Origin: Porodaedalea pini
Lineage: Eukaryota; Basidiomycota; Agaricomycetes; Hymenochaetales; Hymenochaetaceae
DNA length: 64,000 bases
Reading direction: 5' to 3'
Assembly: GCA_002794775.1 (NCBI GenBank)
Contig: NBAY01000109.1
Coordinates: 1 to 64,000 of the forward strand
The notes under the pieces are model-generated. The model did not search any database, was not told the origin of the DNA, and saw nothing but the letters and a program-made list of their open reading frames with translations. A program made the position numbers and the translations under genes. Positions 33,491 through 45,830 of the stretch are shown one piece after another. Within the stretch, counting starts at the first letter, position 1. Each line of letters starts with the position of its first letter.

Positions 33491-35177
33491 GTCAACTGTA
33501 CTCACGAATGGTTCGCGGGAGTATCAAATTGCAAAGGAAATAATGGCCTTTGCGCAACTATAAACGGCCTGAATCCACATGAGACTGTCTCGTTATCCCG
33601 CACGACGATATCCGACTTCACGGAGAATGATGGAAAACACGAGTACCTGAAAGCGAAGAGATCATCCCTATGCTTGAAGCTGGACAAAATACAATTATTT
33701 CATCACGGAAAGAACGTAAGTTGTAATTTACCCAAGAGGAACACTGCATAAACTTTCCAGAGTTGCAGAGCATCTCAACAATCACATATACCAGGCCGGC
33801 TCCATTCATTCATTCGCCTATTTGTCGACGGGTAATCTTGAGCAGGGATGATAGGCAGAAGCCCGATGTTTTTGAGAGTTATCAATATTCGTAACAAAGA
33901 CAAGTAGGGTTGAAGTCTAAAGTGAGCCCATGCTTACATCAGGCCTAGAGATCTCGGCTTTGCGGAAGCAGAGAAGATCAGCATAGAACGTAGCTTTTTT
34001 AAAAGGGAGAAAATAGCAACTGAGCTCTCGAACACGGAACGGTCGAGATGAGGCTCCAGTCAGTCACGAAGCACGGTTACAAGTGGAGGGAAATACTGAT
34101 TTTGGCCTCTTCGGGTTCTCCTGCTCGCTAGAGCCTAGCAGAACTTTCCCAAACACATTTTGATGACGAGCCCAGCATGGTTCGCGGGAAAAGTGGCTTC
34201 AAAACTGCGTTCGCACAAATCAATTTATCCGCAAACCTTCCGTCCATTGAATGAGATCGAATGAGGTTGACAGAAGAGCTCACCAGCGACCAATGAGTGT
34301 ATGCGTCCGACTTCACGCGCGTTCATTGTCAGGTACTTCAATATGATCTAGAGTGGAGATGGAAAGGGGAGGGGGGGTCGGAAGCGAGAACGCCCGTTCC
34401 GAGATCGTCATGTATCTCAAAGGGAAGCTGCATAATATCTTTGCAAAACAAGTGTATGCGTTATTCATATCGAATACTGCTGCTAGACGGCGCGTGGAAA
34501 GGTACTGACTGACCGTATGTACAGCTGGACTGGCGGAAGTATGACTCGACGACACCGCTCCCAGCTGAAGAGATCAAGATCTTAATTTAATCATGAGGCA
34601 GCGAAATGGGCGTGAGATTGCTGCGAAGAAAAGCATGAGTTAATTCACTTACAACGACAGACCTAGTCTTCGAGATGTTTGAGTAGCGGATAGGATGATG
34701 AGTATAAGGAGCGTCCAATGGCCGTCAGGCTAACGTTTCACCCCAAAAGATATCCCACGGCCCCTCGAGATGAAGACTAGACAGAATGGTGCGCTCTATG
34801 ACGCAAGCTTAAGGGCAGTGAAAAAAATGTAAGGTCGGCAGGAAGAATTGCATGCAAAATCAGAATAGATTGCAACAAGGGCATTAAACTGTTTCTGATG
34901 AGAGAATGTGCTGCAGCAGTGCTATTTGATGTTGTTACATGAATACTTGCTGCCGCGATAAAACGTAGTGTAATTACGCGTGCCATAACCTATATGATGC
35001 AAGGAAAGCGAAGGTCGGAGGTCGAACGAATGGGCTGGGTATGCGAGAGGGTGTCCACGGGATGACGTTGGGGTGTCCAAGAGGAAAAGGAAGCGAAAAA
35101 GACAAAGGGGAGGATGAAAGCGAATAACGAAAGTAGAAATTTAAGACTCATACACAAAGCACACACGAAAAGCGTAT
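33491..35177. other. Intergenic, nothing recognised
   Basis: About 1.7 kb between the transposon and the flippase gene. Short open frames on both strands show no splice structure or motif. Confidence 0.45.
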
Positions 35178-38100
35178 TCAGTATCCCGATGGACGAGAGT
35201 GCGTTTTGGAGGTATCGTAAGCACGTATCAGGCGCGCTTGGTCCTGTTTTGCAGGATCCTCCGTCTGGGAGAACGCGAACCCCCTGTTCCGACGCATGCG
35301 TTGTACCGCGCGCACCTTCTTGATCGCTTTTTGAAACCTAATGCGACATTGTGAGCGACACACTCAGAAAGAACTGCCGAGAAGAAACTACTTACTGTTC
35401 TTGTCGAGGTCGGTAATCCGGTATGTTGTACTTTTGCAGCTCCTGCGCGATATGATACGATGATGGCATAAACGTTCGCCGATAACTGGATGACATCGGT
35501 TCGGAAGCATTGAGCACTCTGAATGCCAACAATAGTATGCCACTCACTATTTCCATGCAAAATCGCGAGCCAAGCAGACCACAGGAACAAGGATTAGCGT
35601 GAAGTAGAACACAGCGTCTGTCCATAATCTGGGCACAATGCCTTGGTACTCGCCCGAAAAGCCGATCAGAGGCGCGACGACCGCGTAAAGAGGAAGGAAG
35701 AGCATGGTGAAAATGAAAGATCCTGGGATGGCTGCGGCGGTATACTTGGTCCAGATACTGTTCCAAAGTAATCGGTCAGAAGCTCTGCACATAGTAAAGT
35801 CATAAAATATCACGTACTCGGAAACCAACGCAGCCTTCCCCAAAACCGTCAGCAATGTTGCCAGATACAAGGTTGTGCCCCAGAACCATAGTCCACAATC
35901 GAGACCCGTGCTCTGCTTCAAATCGCCCCAGAAGAGAACGATAGAAAACGCAAACAATACCAAGCTGTGGAAGAACGCATTCGCGACCCACTGCCAGAAC
36001 GCAATCTTCGTAAAGAACGCGTTCTGCTGGCCGAGTACGTAGAGTTGCGGGTACCTGTCCAGAACACGCGCGGAGACGAACTGGTCAAAGATGCCGATGA
36101 CGAGAGGCGGGAGTACAGTGAAGACAACATTGTACAAAGAGAACGTCCATGACTCGAACGACACCTGACCAGAGAAGTTGTTGAAGAAGGAGAACTAAGA
36201 ATGTAAAAAAAGAAGTGAGTAATGCGTGCTAAGTCAGCTGGAAAGTGCTTACCCAGAACTGCGTCATATATAGAGTGATGTTCTTGTAAAATGAGTCTGC
36301 AGGAGCAACAATAAGTGCGTACTTGCATACTAGCATGGAGCAACCTACAAAGAATGAGCTTTGATAGCCGCCGATAACTCCATGCTCCGTGAACTAGCAG
36401 CAATTTCTTCAGATATCGGAATTGCGAAATCGCGACGTCTGATGATCGCGCTGCTTGTAGGCCCTGTCATGATGAATCAGATAAGGTCTAGGCCGATACC
36501 AAGACCACTGACCTCGACGCCTGAGATACCAACTCCCACGTGAGCTGCCTGGATCATGCTCACATCATTCGCGCCGTCACCGATGGCCAGAAGAATGGCC
36601 TTCTGATTTTTCTTGACTAGTTTCACGACGAGCGCCTTTTGAAGAGGAGATACACGACCTGTAAAAGGTAGTATCAATCGTGAGTCGGACCGGTCCACCG
36701 AACATAAGGCGAAGATGAAGCAATTACAGCATATAACAGCCTTGCACATGATCGCGAGCTCCAGAAACGTTTTTGAGAGTTCCTTCTCCAACGCGAAAGT
36801 TAAACTCTTGCCGTCTGCGCGCCCCGTCAGCAATGGGGCATGCAATATAACTGAAGGACTGACCAATAACGAGCGCTAGATCTTCCAGCTCGCCTGACTT
36901 CCGTTGATTCGTAATGGCGCTCAGTCTCTTAGAGAGAAATTCCTTTGTCGCAAGCGCGGTTTCCTCGTTCACGATCACTAGGTTCATTGATTCCGAGATC
37001 AAGCGACAACTCAGGCCGATGTTGATCGCAGTTTCCTGGCGGTCCCCAGTGAGCACCCAGACCTTGATGCCCGCCATTTGTAGCGTGTGAATCGTGTCAG
37101 GAACTCCTTCCTGCAACTTGTCCTCGATTGCAGTTGCACCGAGCAGGAACAAGTCTTTCTCTATGGTCTCGGCCGCCGCGTCCAGCGCATCTCCGCGCCC
37201 GTTTATCGTCGCTGCTGCTTGGTCGTATATTGCTGAAAATTCCCGGTATTCTGCTTCGGAGATGTCGCGTGAAGCGAGACAAAGCGTGCGCAAGCCATCC
37301 GTAGCATAGTCCTGGGTAGGAAGTTATGTTAAACCGTTTTTCGCTGCTCTGAAACGGAACGCTCATACCTCAAGATGAGCGAGGGTCTTCTCGACGTACA
37401 TCTGGTTCCTCCCAAGTCGCTCCAAGATAACAGTGTCCGCGCCCTTGCAATATAGCTTAATTTGCCCTTCTGGCGTACGCACAATCGTAGACATGCGCTT
37501 TCGGGTCGAATTGAACTCGCAGACATTTAGAATCTCGAATTCGCGAGATACGCCATCGATGTTGACAAAAACCGACCGCGGTTTACGAGTCTGCAGGATG
37601 GGAAGAATCAGCCGAGCTTCCCGAGGAACATAAAAATAACCCACATGGAATTGGTAACCAAGGACTTCAGCACCCGCGACCAGCGCAGCTTCATCTGGAC
37701 TACTGGCCTGATATGCCAGCTTACCACCTTCCTTCACCTCAGGGATGACCGTATGACATACGGCAAGAAGACGAAGGAACTCCTTCGAAACCTGCACGTC
37801 CTGCGCGCCGTCACCCTTCTCACTGAGGTCGACGAATGGGTTGCCTGCACCACCGACAGAGCCCCTAAGCACAGCCCGAAGCTCTGCAAAGGAGCGCCAG
37901 CCTTCCTTGCCTTCCTCCGACTCACCGCGCTTGTCGTCGTCGACCGAGTCTGCATATGGGACGCCGGCAATAGAGCAGCAACGGAACTCCATCTCATTGC
38001 GCGTGAGCGTACCAGTCTTGTCAGAAAAAACGTACTCGATCTGGCCTAGCTCCTCGACAAGCGAAGATGTACGACAGAGCGCGGGTGTGTCCGTGACGGG

Positions 38101-39821
38101 ATAGTACATGTCTAGATCCGAATTGATGAGTTGTGCCTGCTGGAATTTAACCACCTCCATGGTCACAATAAGAGAGATTGGGATAAGGTTATTGTAGAGG
38201 ATAATGAACGTTAAGATATCTAGACGACACGATGAGGGAAAAGCTATGCAGACGAAGGAAATCACGCACCTTCAATAAAACCTTTTGCTGTCGGAGGATG
38301 GAAACGATATCAGACGCATGCCGATGATATTCGAACATATAACCCACCTCGACCAGAGATCGTGTTTGTCTCAAACAAATACCATTGAGCACTAGAGAGG
38401 AACCACTATTCCGTGTGATCGCGTCAGCGCCTGGACACGATCAGCAAAGGATATAAAGCATACTGTTCGAATACTACTTCCGATCGTACTGCCAATCGAC
38501 AGGGCCAGAAGTAAGACAAAGAGAAAGATGATATTCAAGTTGACCTGTCGTTCCACGGCTGTCCGTTTGATAGGGGCAGCGCTAAGACAGAATCAGTTCA
38601 TCTGATAATTCAAGCACAATGTTGAACTCACGTCGCATTCCTCATTAGCTTCGTTTCGTGCCCAGTGAAGACGACGAGGCCGTACGCCCACGGTGTATTG
38701 CGCAGTTGTGCGCCTCGGAGCAGAATCTGGTCAGGTCCAAGCGGGACCTGCTTTGGGACGCCCTGCTCGGAGACAAGGTCGAGCGTGCCTTCAAACGTGT
38801 AAAGGGAGTTATTTGGCTGCTCGCTGCGGAGCGAGCCGCGGAGGGAAGTGACGAGTGGCGGAGCAGTAAGATGTGCGGTGAGCGGATTCGCCTGCTTGAT
38901 CTTGAGATTCGTCTCGCCGTCAAGGTTCGACGTCTCGATGTAGCAGAGGCCCTCCGGCTCGGAACTCGAGAGTAGAATCAGGTCTGCAGGTATGAAGTCA
39001 TCAGACTCGAGGCGGACGACTTCACCAACATGAATATTCTTCCATTTGCGCTGCTCAAAGGACCCGTCCGCACGGAGCACCTTGGCGGGGCGTGCATTGA
39101 GCTCCTTGTCGCTCTGATGACGTTTCATATCCTCCTGAGTCTCCTTGAAGGCAGACGCGAGAAGGACGACGGCAAGAGGTGCAATCGTTGTGTACTTGTT
39201 TGTAGGCGAGACGTCGGGAATCTGCTGAATGCAGGCGGTGAAGAGGAAGAAAAGATTCGCATATTTGCTGAACTGCTCGGCAAGAAACTTGGGTACGAAG
39301 GTGATCGCATTGTACTTGCTCGTGCTAACGTAGTTTGTGCAGAATTCTGCGTTGTGCGCGAGTGCGAAATCGTTGAGAGTGACGACGCGCTCGCCCTTGA
39401 GCTCCAGATCCTTCTTCGCCCATGGCCACCTCCATTTCCTTCTCCGTTTCGTCTTCGGCTGAGTATCCCCTGACCTCCCCGCTGCCCCCGGAAATGATGC
39501 TGAGCCGCTGAAGGGCTGCTCGACTGGGACGTCGTCGTCGAAATTCCATCCTTGCGGCTGTCCAGAGCCGGGAAGCGTCACCTTCGAGTGTCCAGCAGGG
39601 TTGGCAGCCGCATTTCGGAGAGGTAGGTTGGATTCGGTACTCTGCATTGGTATGGGGCGCCCGAATGCGCTGTCAGACATGTCATCCTCATCGTCGAAGA
39701 ACGGATCGAGCGGCTGCTGCGCGAGCGATTGGGAGGGTGGGTAACCACCATTGGCAGGTTGGTACTGGCGTGTCGCTGGGTTGGCGGATGAGACAAGGCG
39801 AGCAAAATCGTCGCTATTCAT
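35178..39821 (-). CDS. DRS2: P4-type ATPase, Drs2-like aminophospholipid flippase
   Basis: Moves phosphatidylserine and similar lipids to the cytosolic leaflet of Golgi/endosomal membranes, normally with a Cdc50-type partner. The minus-strand gene has well over ten exons with canonical short introns; my start is ATG 39,821 ([12 protein letters not shown]). In order it shows a disordered acidic N-terminus, the [20 protein letters not shown] membrane entry, the actuator [28 protein letters not shown], the phosphorylation site [15 protein letters not shown], the nucleotide-domain [45 protein letters not shown], late membrane helices ([20 protein letters not shown]), and a basic tail ([20 protein letters not shown]). 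That tail resembles the regulatory C-terminus of Drs2. No frame break was seen. Confidence 0.93.
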
Positions 39822-40227
39822 TGTAATTGTCGTCGCAGACGATGAGAAGAGTGTCGAGCGTGTGCTCAACAATGAGCGTAGCAGCAACAAAACGGCGACG
39901 GCGACGACGACGACGAGAGCGTCGTATTCTCAGTCATGTGACTCACACCGCTTCAGCTTCACCAAAATACAAGAAAACAGGTTAATATCAGCACGTATAA
40001 AGCAATTTATGACTTAGGTCTGAGCACTGCGTATTGCTTGTCATTCTCAGGCAAAGACAGAAAACATTCTATTAATTGCGTATCGTTACTTCAAGTATAA
40101 GCTCAGGAAGGAAACCATTCTGCCCAGCAGTTATATCCCCATGAAAAATTGCAGTGCTAAAATCACAACGAAAAATCCATCCACAAACAAGCCTTGTGCA
40201 TCGTTATGAGCTGCTGCAGCTTACTAG
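39822..40227. other. Upstream region of the flippase gene
   Basis: Contains a CGACGA-type simple repeat near 39,895-39,925. No gene seen. Confidence 0.35.
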
Positions 40228-40635
40228 CTAGAGCATCGAGTTCGTCTTTGCTTGATCAGAATCGTGACGTGTGTGACTGTGACCAGTGCTTTCCTGAAGG
40301 TCGTGCACAGTCGTCGCCATGGGTTTCTGCTCAACTGGCTGCGTCGTCTGTCGCTGGCTTTCGCGTTGCTCGCGTTCAACGTCTTCAAGTACACTGTTAT
40401 TCAGTGCAGTGCCACCGTAGCACCCTCTGCACCCCCCGCCGCGTGTCAGAGGCTCTGCAATCATGGAGGATGCGTGTTAACCAGGCAAAGAACGCTCGAG
40501 GGGAATGGAGCAGAAGGAATGCATACTCATCATACACCAGTTAGCGCAAAGTTCAGAAACTTAAAGAAGTGGATGAGTTAGCAAAGTACGGGACTAAATA
40601 TTGGGAGGGTGACACGTACAGAGTGAGTCGGACAT
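40228..40635 (-). CDS. Tentative small hydrophilic protein
   Basis: A three-exon model starts ATG 40,635 (MSDSL, donor GTACGT), adds a short second exon (FLNFALT, donor GTGTAT) and ends with an exon from about 40,455 to 40,228. The last exon encodes a Cys/Gly patch (GGGCRGCYGG) and a Gln/Glu/His-rich tail (LEDVEREQRESQRQTTQPVE, ending TNSML). The branch site GCTAACT and acceptors are reasonable. No family recognised. The first two exons are short and could be wrong. Confidence 0.3.
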
Positions 40636-41506
40636 CTTCTCCTTGCTTTTATCGTTCAATAATATGGATGTGCCAGAAAAATGCGTTGGCGCTGGAGAGA
40701 AGAGTGGATGAGAAGAATATTGCGAAGGACAGACGTGCTGGACCCAAGCTCGACAGCACTTTTGCTAGCGGTCTTTGTATTCCGCGTGTTACCTCGGCTA
40801 AGCAATCGAACACATTTTACGCCCTTGCCTTATCCTCACGCGAGCCAGTGAGCTGTTGCCAACACCTTGAATGTTGCAACAAGCAACTTTGAAAAGATCT
40901 TTTGTACTGATCACATCGAGGCCTGTGCTTACAACTTGTCGTCGCCATCCTCACTGCCTCGCTCGGCGAAAATCAAGCCCCGAATGGTGTTTGAGTCGCT
41001 TCTGGATTCCGACAACTCCTTCTCGTCGTGATGTATCAACTGAAGGTTTGATCTACTGCGTAACTGCTGCGTATCATGAATACGCATATGCTATATTATC
41101 CTTTTGCTGTACGTCTATTAATAGATAATTCGTTCGTTCTGCGCTGATGCTTATGGTTGCTTATGTTTCTGAAACAGACAGATTTGATCCGCCGGAGTCC
41201 CAATGAAAACAAGCAGGCCATCGAACTTGAATGCGGCGAACATTGTGCTGCGGGCTAAAGGCGAAGCGCGCCTTTTATGTCTTTGAAAGACTGAGGCGGT
41301 ACCGTTGTTTGAACCATTTGTATATCAAATGCGAAGAGAATTTCCATCTTTGTTATGGGCCGTCTCTTGTGTACGCGCATCTTAAGTAAACTCAGTTGTG
41401 GGCTGATGAGTGAACGGCAAGATCATTCGACTGTTTCTCTCTGTGCATCTTCACCGCCACGCTGTGCGAAGTCCGAGAGCAAAGTGATTGTGAGAGTTTT
41501 GATGTA
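40636..41506. other. Intergenic, nothing recognised
   Basis: No supported gene or repeat. Confidence 0.4.
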
Positions 41507-41646
41507 AGTGCCCGCTCGGCTGCACGGGTTAGCTAACTTTTGGCTGATGGGAAATTTTGATTTGGCGGGGACCTTTTAGCTAAACCCCCAGTTAGCTAAC
41601 TTTTCTCCGCCAAAAAGTTAGCTAACCTGTGCAGCCGAGCGGGCCC
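41507..41646. mobile_element. 140-base MITE with TA duplication
   Basis: Terminal inverted repeats of about 30 bases (GCCCGCTCGGCTGCAC, then GGTTAGCTAAC) close a 140-base element without coding capacity. TA dinucleotides flank both ends (41,505-41,506 and 41,647-41,648), the Tc1/mariner signature. The motif GTTAGCTAAC recurs inside. Only two mismatches were seen in the first 30 bases of the arms, so it is young. Confidence 0.8.
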
Positions 41647-42048
41647 TAAGTCTTTGCTCTCTCACAGTCCCCTTCGTTTACCCATTTCAGTCTCCCATCG
41701 CCGTCTTCTGTATACATCTCTTTGGTAAAATCCGGGTGTTATCCCGGCGCTATTGCGTCGCTTGTCTCTGCTCTCATTAGCGCGTTGCGGGATGCTGACG
41801 CCTCGCTCTCTTACTGGATCGCCCCTCCCAATGCAATCATTTGGCTTTCCCTTGAAGTCAGCCAACAGTTTTGGAGTAGGCTTCCTTTATTTCAACCTCT
41901 CCATCTCCACACCAGATCTCATTGAAATCGCTTCCAATGGACCAGCATGAAGCTAAACCAACCGTGCTGTGGGATCCGGCGGCTAGCTGTCAATCTTATA
42001 TTTCGATCTTGCTCAAAGAATGGATGATTAACATCCGAAGCGCTCGAC

Positions 42049-43085
42049 ATGGACGCATGTGAAGCGCCGCGAGTCCCGCGAGTCTTGGTGAGTCCAACCG
42101 GGGAAATGCTCCATCCTCAAGCTGCATTTTATTGACTTTTAGCAGATCGGCCAGTCGCAGTCCAATAGCAGGGCCCGCAGATATTACGCTACCGACAGGC
42201 GTCCTTACCGAGCTTCGGATTTAGTCAATGACATGACCTCGAGCCGTACACTATTGCCACTGCCAGTTAAGTTCCGTGCTCAGCGTCGGCGACAAAACTG
42301 GTCGCAACGTAACATGCCCTTTTATTTATGAAAGGCGCTCGACTGCTATGGATCTGGTGCTTACTAATACTACGGCCGGGAAATTAAACCTCTTCTAGGT
42401 GCATCGTTGTTCAAGTATAACACCAATTTACTGTATGCCAGCTTCTACACAAGTGGTTGATGAGATCCTCACGACTTCGTGCTCCTGGGTGAGTCCATTT
42501 CATCTCCTTCAGGGTCAACAGCTACTTATGAAAGCGCAACAGGACAATTGGCAATCGTTCCGTTCTTCACCTTTCACGCCCTTTGGGGAAATAGACAACC
42601 AGCATAAACCCGGATAAAGATGTCTTCTCCTCAATCCTCAGCAAATTATCTTCTGCACTCGACGATCTTCTTCCTTGCTTCCCGCTTGATGCGCCGAAAG
42701 CCATGAGCGCTCACGGCTCACCATCAATCTCTGAATGTCACGCAGTATGGGATGACGAGACAATTGCATACGAGTTGAAGCCCTGTTTGCCTTGCTTGCG
42801 CCCCTTCGAGTCCGTTTGATACTATTTATTCTGATGCTTGAAAACGTTCTTGTATTCTATTCAGGTAATAGGTCCCGTGTGGTATCTTGTACCGAAGCCC
42901 AACATTTGCACCGAAGGCTACATACCTTGGGCGCGGCCTCATTGAGTATGAATCGCCCTGCCCAAGGCGAGGGCCATGCTGGTACGTACGCGTGTCTTGC
43001 TTAAAGATTTGAAACCGTATGTCAAGACTCCTCGAACCTTCTGCGTTTGCAGTTTGCGATCCATTGCAGGACATGCTGGTTCATT
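42049..43085 (+). pseudogene. Decayed companion gene in unit A
   Basis: A conserved ATG-led exon (MDACEAPRVPRVL, then donor GTGAGT) is matched in unit B by MDARDAPRFPQLL with the same donor. Downstream coding-like stretches include FSSILSKLSSALDDLLPCFP and ECHAVWDDETIAYELKPCLP, then a frame giving VWYLVPKPNICTEGYIPWA. Unit B has AWYLTPKVDMCTESYAPWA at the equivalent place. Stops and shifts interrupt both copies. Family not recognised. Confidence 0.4.
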
Positions 43086-44026
43086 GTAAATTTGATATAC
43101 ATAACGTAGGTTGAATTAATTTTCTTCAAATATGCGACTCTCATTTCCGTTGGTATCTTGGTTTCTCATTCCTAGTTTATAACTATCGATACTTGGTCCA
43201 TTATTGAAACCGAATCTGCCAAAGGGCTCCTTCAGCGGAGAGTGTCAAACTAGTGATATGAAAAGAATGCACTACTTGCGGCCCTACTCACGCACACATA
43301 CCATAATCACATTCTTCTGTGTCAAGATATCTAGAGGGAGAGTCATCTCTATCGAGTCAGGGAGCATCTTTAGCTTCAACTCAGCATGCAAGGCCAGGAT
43401 CTTCTGTTACTAAGGTTTTTGCTTTGCATTTTTTTCTAGCGACCCAGCGGCTTTTCTGCAAGCCTTCACATCCTCTTGAGGAAAATCTATCGGCAATATT
43501 TCTTCGCCATTTTACTTTACATTTACTTTACTTGCGTTCTCTCACAGGTTAATCTCCGATCTTGCGTTGTATTGGTATATATGGACTAAAAGGAAGAAAG
43601 TTCTATGGCGTACCCTCCCTGTGATACCAAGTGCCGTACGTATGTGCCGTCTTCTCCCCGAGCGTCGGGTTAATATCATATCTCATAAGGTCTTCCCCCT
43701 AAATTACATCATCTTGTTTTCAACCACCTTCATGAACCGATACCCGCATTTATCTCACCCTTGTGTAGCAAGCCGTATTTTCTATCCGCTATATATTTAT
43801 TAGCGACGATCGGTCCTGTTCAACAGCGACGCTCAGGGATGGTGATACCGCTCTTTCGAGGTGCCTCTTGCAAATTTGTAGCATCAAGCGCGAAGGCGAA
43901 CAAATAAACGTTTCGGACTGCATAAAAGAGCTTCGATGGTCGGGAGACTCCCCCAGCACCGCACAGTCCCTCAGACAGTCAGCAGCGCTATCTACCAGTC
44001 TCTTCAATCGTTACGCTCTACCCATA

Positions 44027-44360
44027 ATGTTGTCTATCAGCAAAGTCCTTGTCGCTGTGTCTTTCGCCACCGCGGCACTTGCGGCAGTGGCACCGAGCAC
44101 AACTCTCACTAAACGCGCGACCATTAGTGTCTGCTCGACTAATACTACTATCCTCCCGATTGGCTCAACGATAACTATTCCGATCCCCCCTCCCGCCACT
44201 ACTCTTGTCGTTGGTGCTTGTCCACCCGGTACAAGCTGTGTGCAGCAGCGTATTCCGCCGTTGAACTTCACAATTCCGTTGATTGGCGTGAGCTTACTCA
44301 GAAATAATTTACACAGGACATCTACTCACCTTTGGTTTTCTTTAATAGCGTTGCCAGTAA
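44027..44360 (+). CDS. Small secreted four-cysteine protein (SSP4)
   Basis: Exons 44,027-44,287 (87 codons) and 44,349-44,360 (Arg-Cys-Gln-stop) give 90 residues. Signal peptide MLSISKVLVAVSFATAALA, short pro-part ending in the Kex2-like KR, then a mature peptide with four Cys: VCSTNTTILP, ACPPGTSC and the exon 2 Cys. The first two Cys flank a Thr/Ile/Pro-rich loop. The intron begins GTGAGC right after the Gly codon and ends TTTAATAG. GCATAAAAG at 43,920-43,928 and the leader CAGCACCGCACAGTCCCTCA are shared with SSP3 and SSP5. Lies in unit A. Confidence 0.84.
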
Positions 44361-44849
44361 ATTCCTGGTCATAATTGTGATGCACGTCTGTCCAGACGAG
44401 AAGCTTAAAGGTCTGAAATTTTATCTCAGTGCCTTGGCAGATCCCACTTACTGACAATGCATTCTTATAAGTAATAGAAGAGTGCCTGTTCCCTTCCGAG
44501 AACCACATTAGTAACGCAACGCCTCTCCCTCGACCATTGTCATCTCCCTAAATCCCTCCTCCACTGTCAACTCCCTAGGCGCTTGCGTTTAAATTGTGTG
44601 ACTATTGTATGATAAATATGAATTTTTACTGAGTATCGCTTCCTGAAGACTTCCGCTGTGCTCATTCCCTGCCATTCTCGCAGCAAGTTGTCACATGTCA
44701 CACACTTGAGTCGAGTGAGTATCTCAATCTAGCATGAGTTGGACCAGGAGTACTGTACCCGAGTGTACCGAAACAACCAGGCCGAGAGCATAACGGGTGT
44801 GAGTAAAGCAACCGGCTAGCTGTCAATCTTTATTTCCGATCTTGCTCGA

Positions 44850-45830
44850 TATGGACGCACGTGATGCGCCGCGCTTCCCGCAACTCTTGGTGAGTCCATG
44901 CGAGGAAATCCTCGAGTATCAAGCTGCCGTTGTATTGCCTTTTAGCAGATTAGCCGGTCATGAGCGAACAGGAGAATCCTTCTTGCTTGTCACCGAGCTT
45001 CGGATCTAGTCAATGATATACCCCCGAGCCGTACACTATTACCGCTGCGAGGTTAGTTCCGCGCTCAGCCTACGCGACGAATGCAGATGCAACATAACGT
45101 GCCTTTTTCCTTGTAAAATACGGTCCAAGAGCCAGACCTATTCTATATTCATCGTTGTTCAAATGCAATACCGCATATTGCAAGCCAATTTCTACCTTCG
45201 AGTGGATGTTCTCATGATCTCGTGCTCCTGGGTGGGGTCCATTTCATCCCCTTCAGGATCAAATAGCCGCTCATGTGCAACAGGATAATTAGGAAATGTC
45301 CCGTGCATCACCGTTTGGACTCTTTGGAAGAAATGAACCACAACAAGCTTAAACTCGGATAAAGATAGACTTCATCAGTCCTCTTACGCTTTTTCAAGCT
45401 CGATTATCTACGCTAAGGGCCTCCGACTCGCCACCAACTTTTTTTCGAAATTGGACATTCCGTACATCACGTACTACGGAATGACGAGATAATTGCATGC
45501 GAGTTCGAGCCTTGCTTGCTCTGCGTGCCTGATGGTTCATTCACCATCGTTTTGAACCCTGACGGAGCTCGCGCGCTCTATTGAAGTGATAGGTTCCGCA
45601 TGGTACCTCACACCGAAGGTCGACATGTGCACCGAAAGCTACGCACCTTGGGCGTAGCGCTCGGGGGATTTTTCTCGCTCTGTCCAAGGTGAAGGCAAGG
45701 CTAGTACGTGCCTTGCTTTAAGATTTGAACCATACTCCAGTTCTTTTCGGATCTCCTTGTGCGTCTGCAACGTAGACCCAAAAAATGCAGATCGCAATTC
45801 ATTGCGGGACATCCTAATTTGTTGTTATTC
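44850..45830 (+). pseudogene. Decayed companion gene in unit B
   Basis: Counterpart of the decayed gene at 42,049-43,085. The first exon keeps its ATG and donor (MDARDAPRFPQLL), but the following coding blocks are more damaged than in unit A. AWYLTPKVDMCTESYAPWA remains readable near 45,610-45,670, followed by a TAG. Function unknown. Confidence 0.4.

Larger units (their letters stand above)
41955..44705 (+). repeat. Segmental repeat unit A with SSP4
   Basis: Starts near GGCTAGCTGTCAATCTT and ends near GTATCGCTTCCTGAAG. The same landmarks in the same order occur in unit B (44,808-47,405) and, from the middle onward, in unit C (50,735-52,530). Each unit carries a secreted-protein gene in its last quarter. 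Divergence is visible everywhere, including small indels, so the copies are old. Boundaries are approximate. Confidence 0.65.

Noticed and set aside
35228..36403. Several overlapping minus-strand frames in the flippase 3' half as separate genes
   Set aside because: They are exons and shadows of one multi-exon gene.
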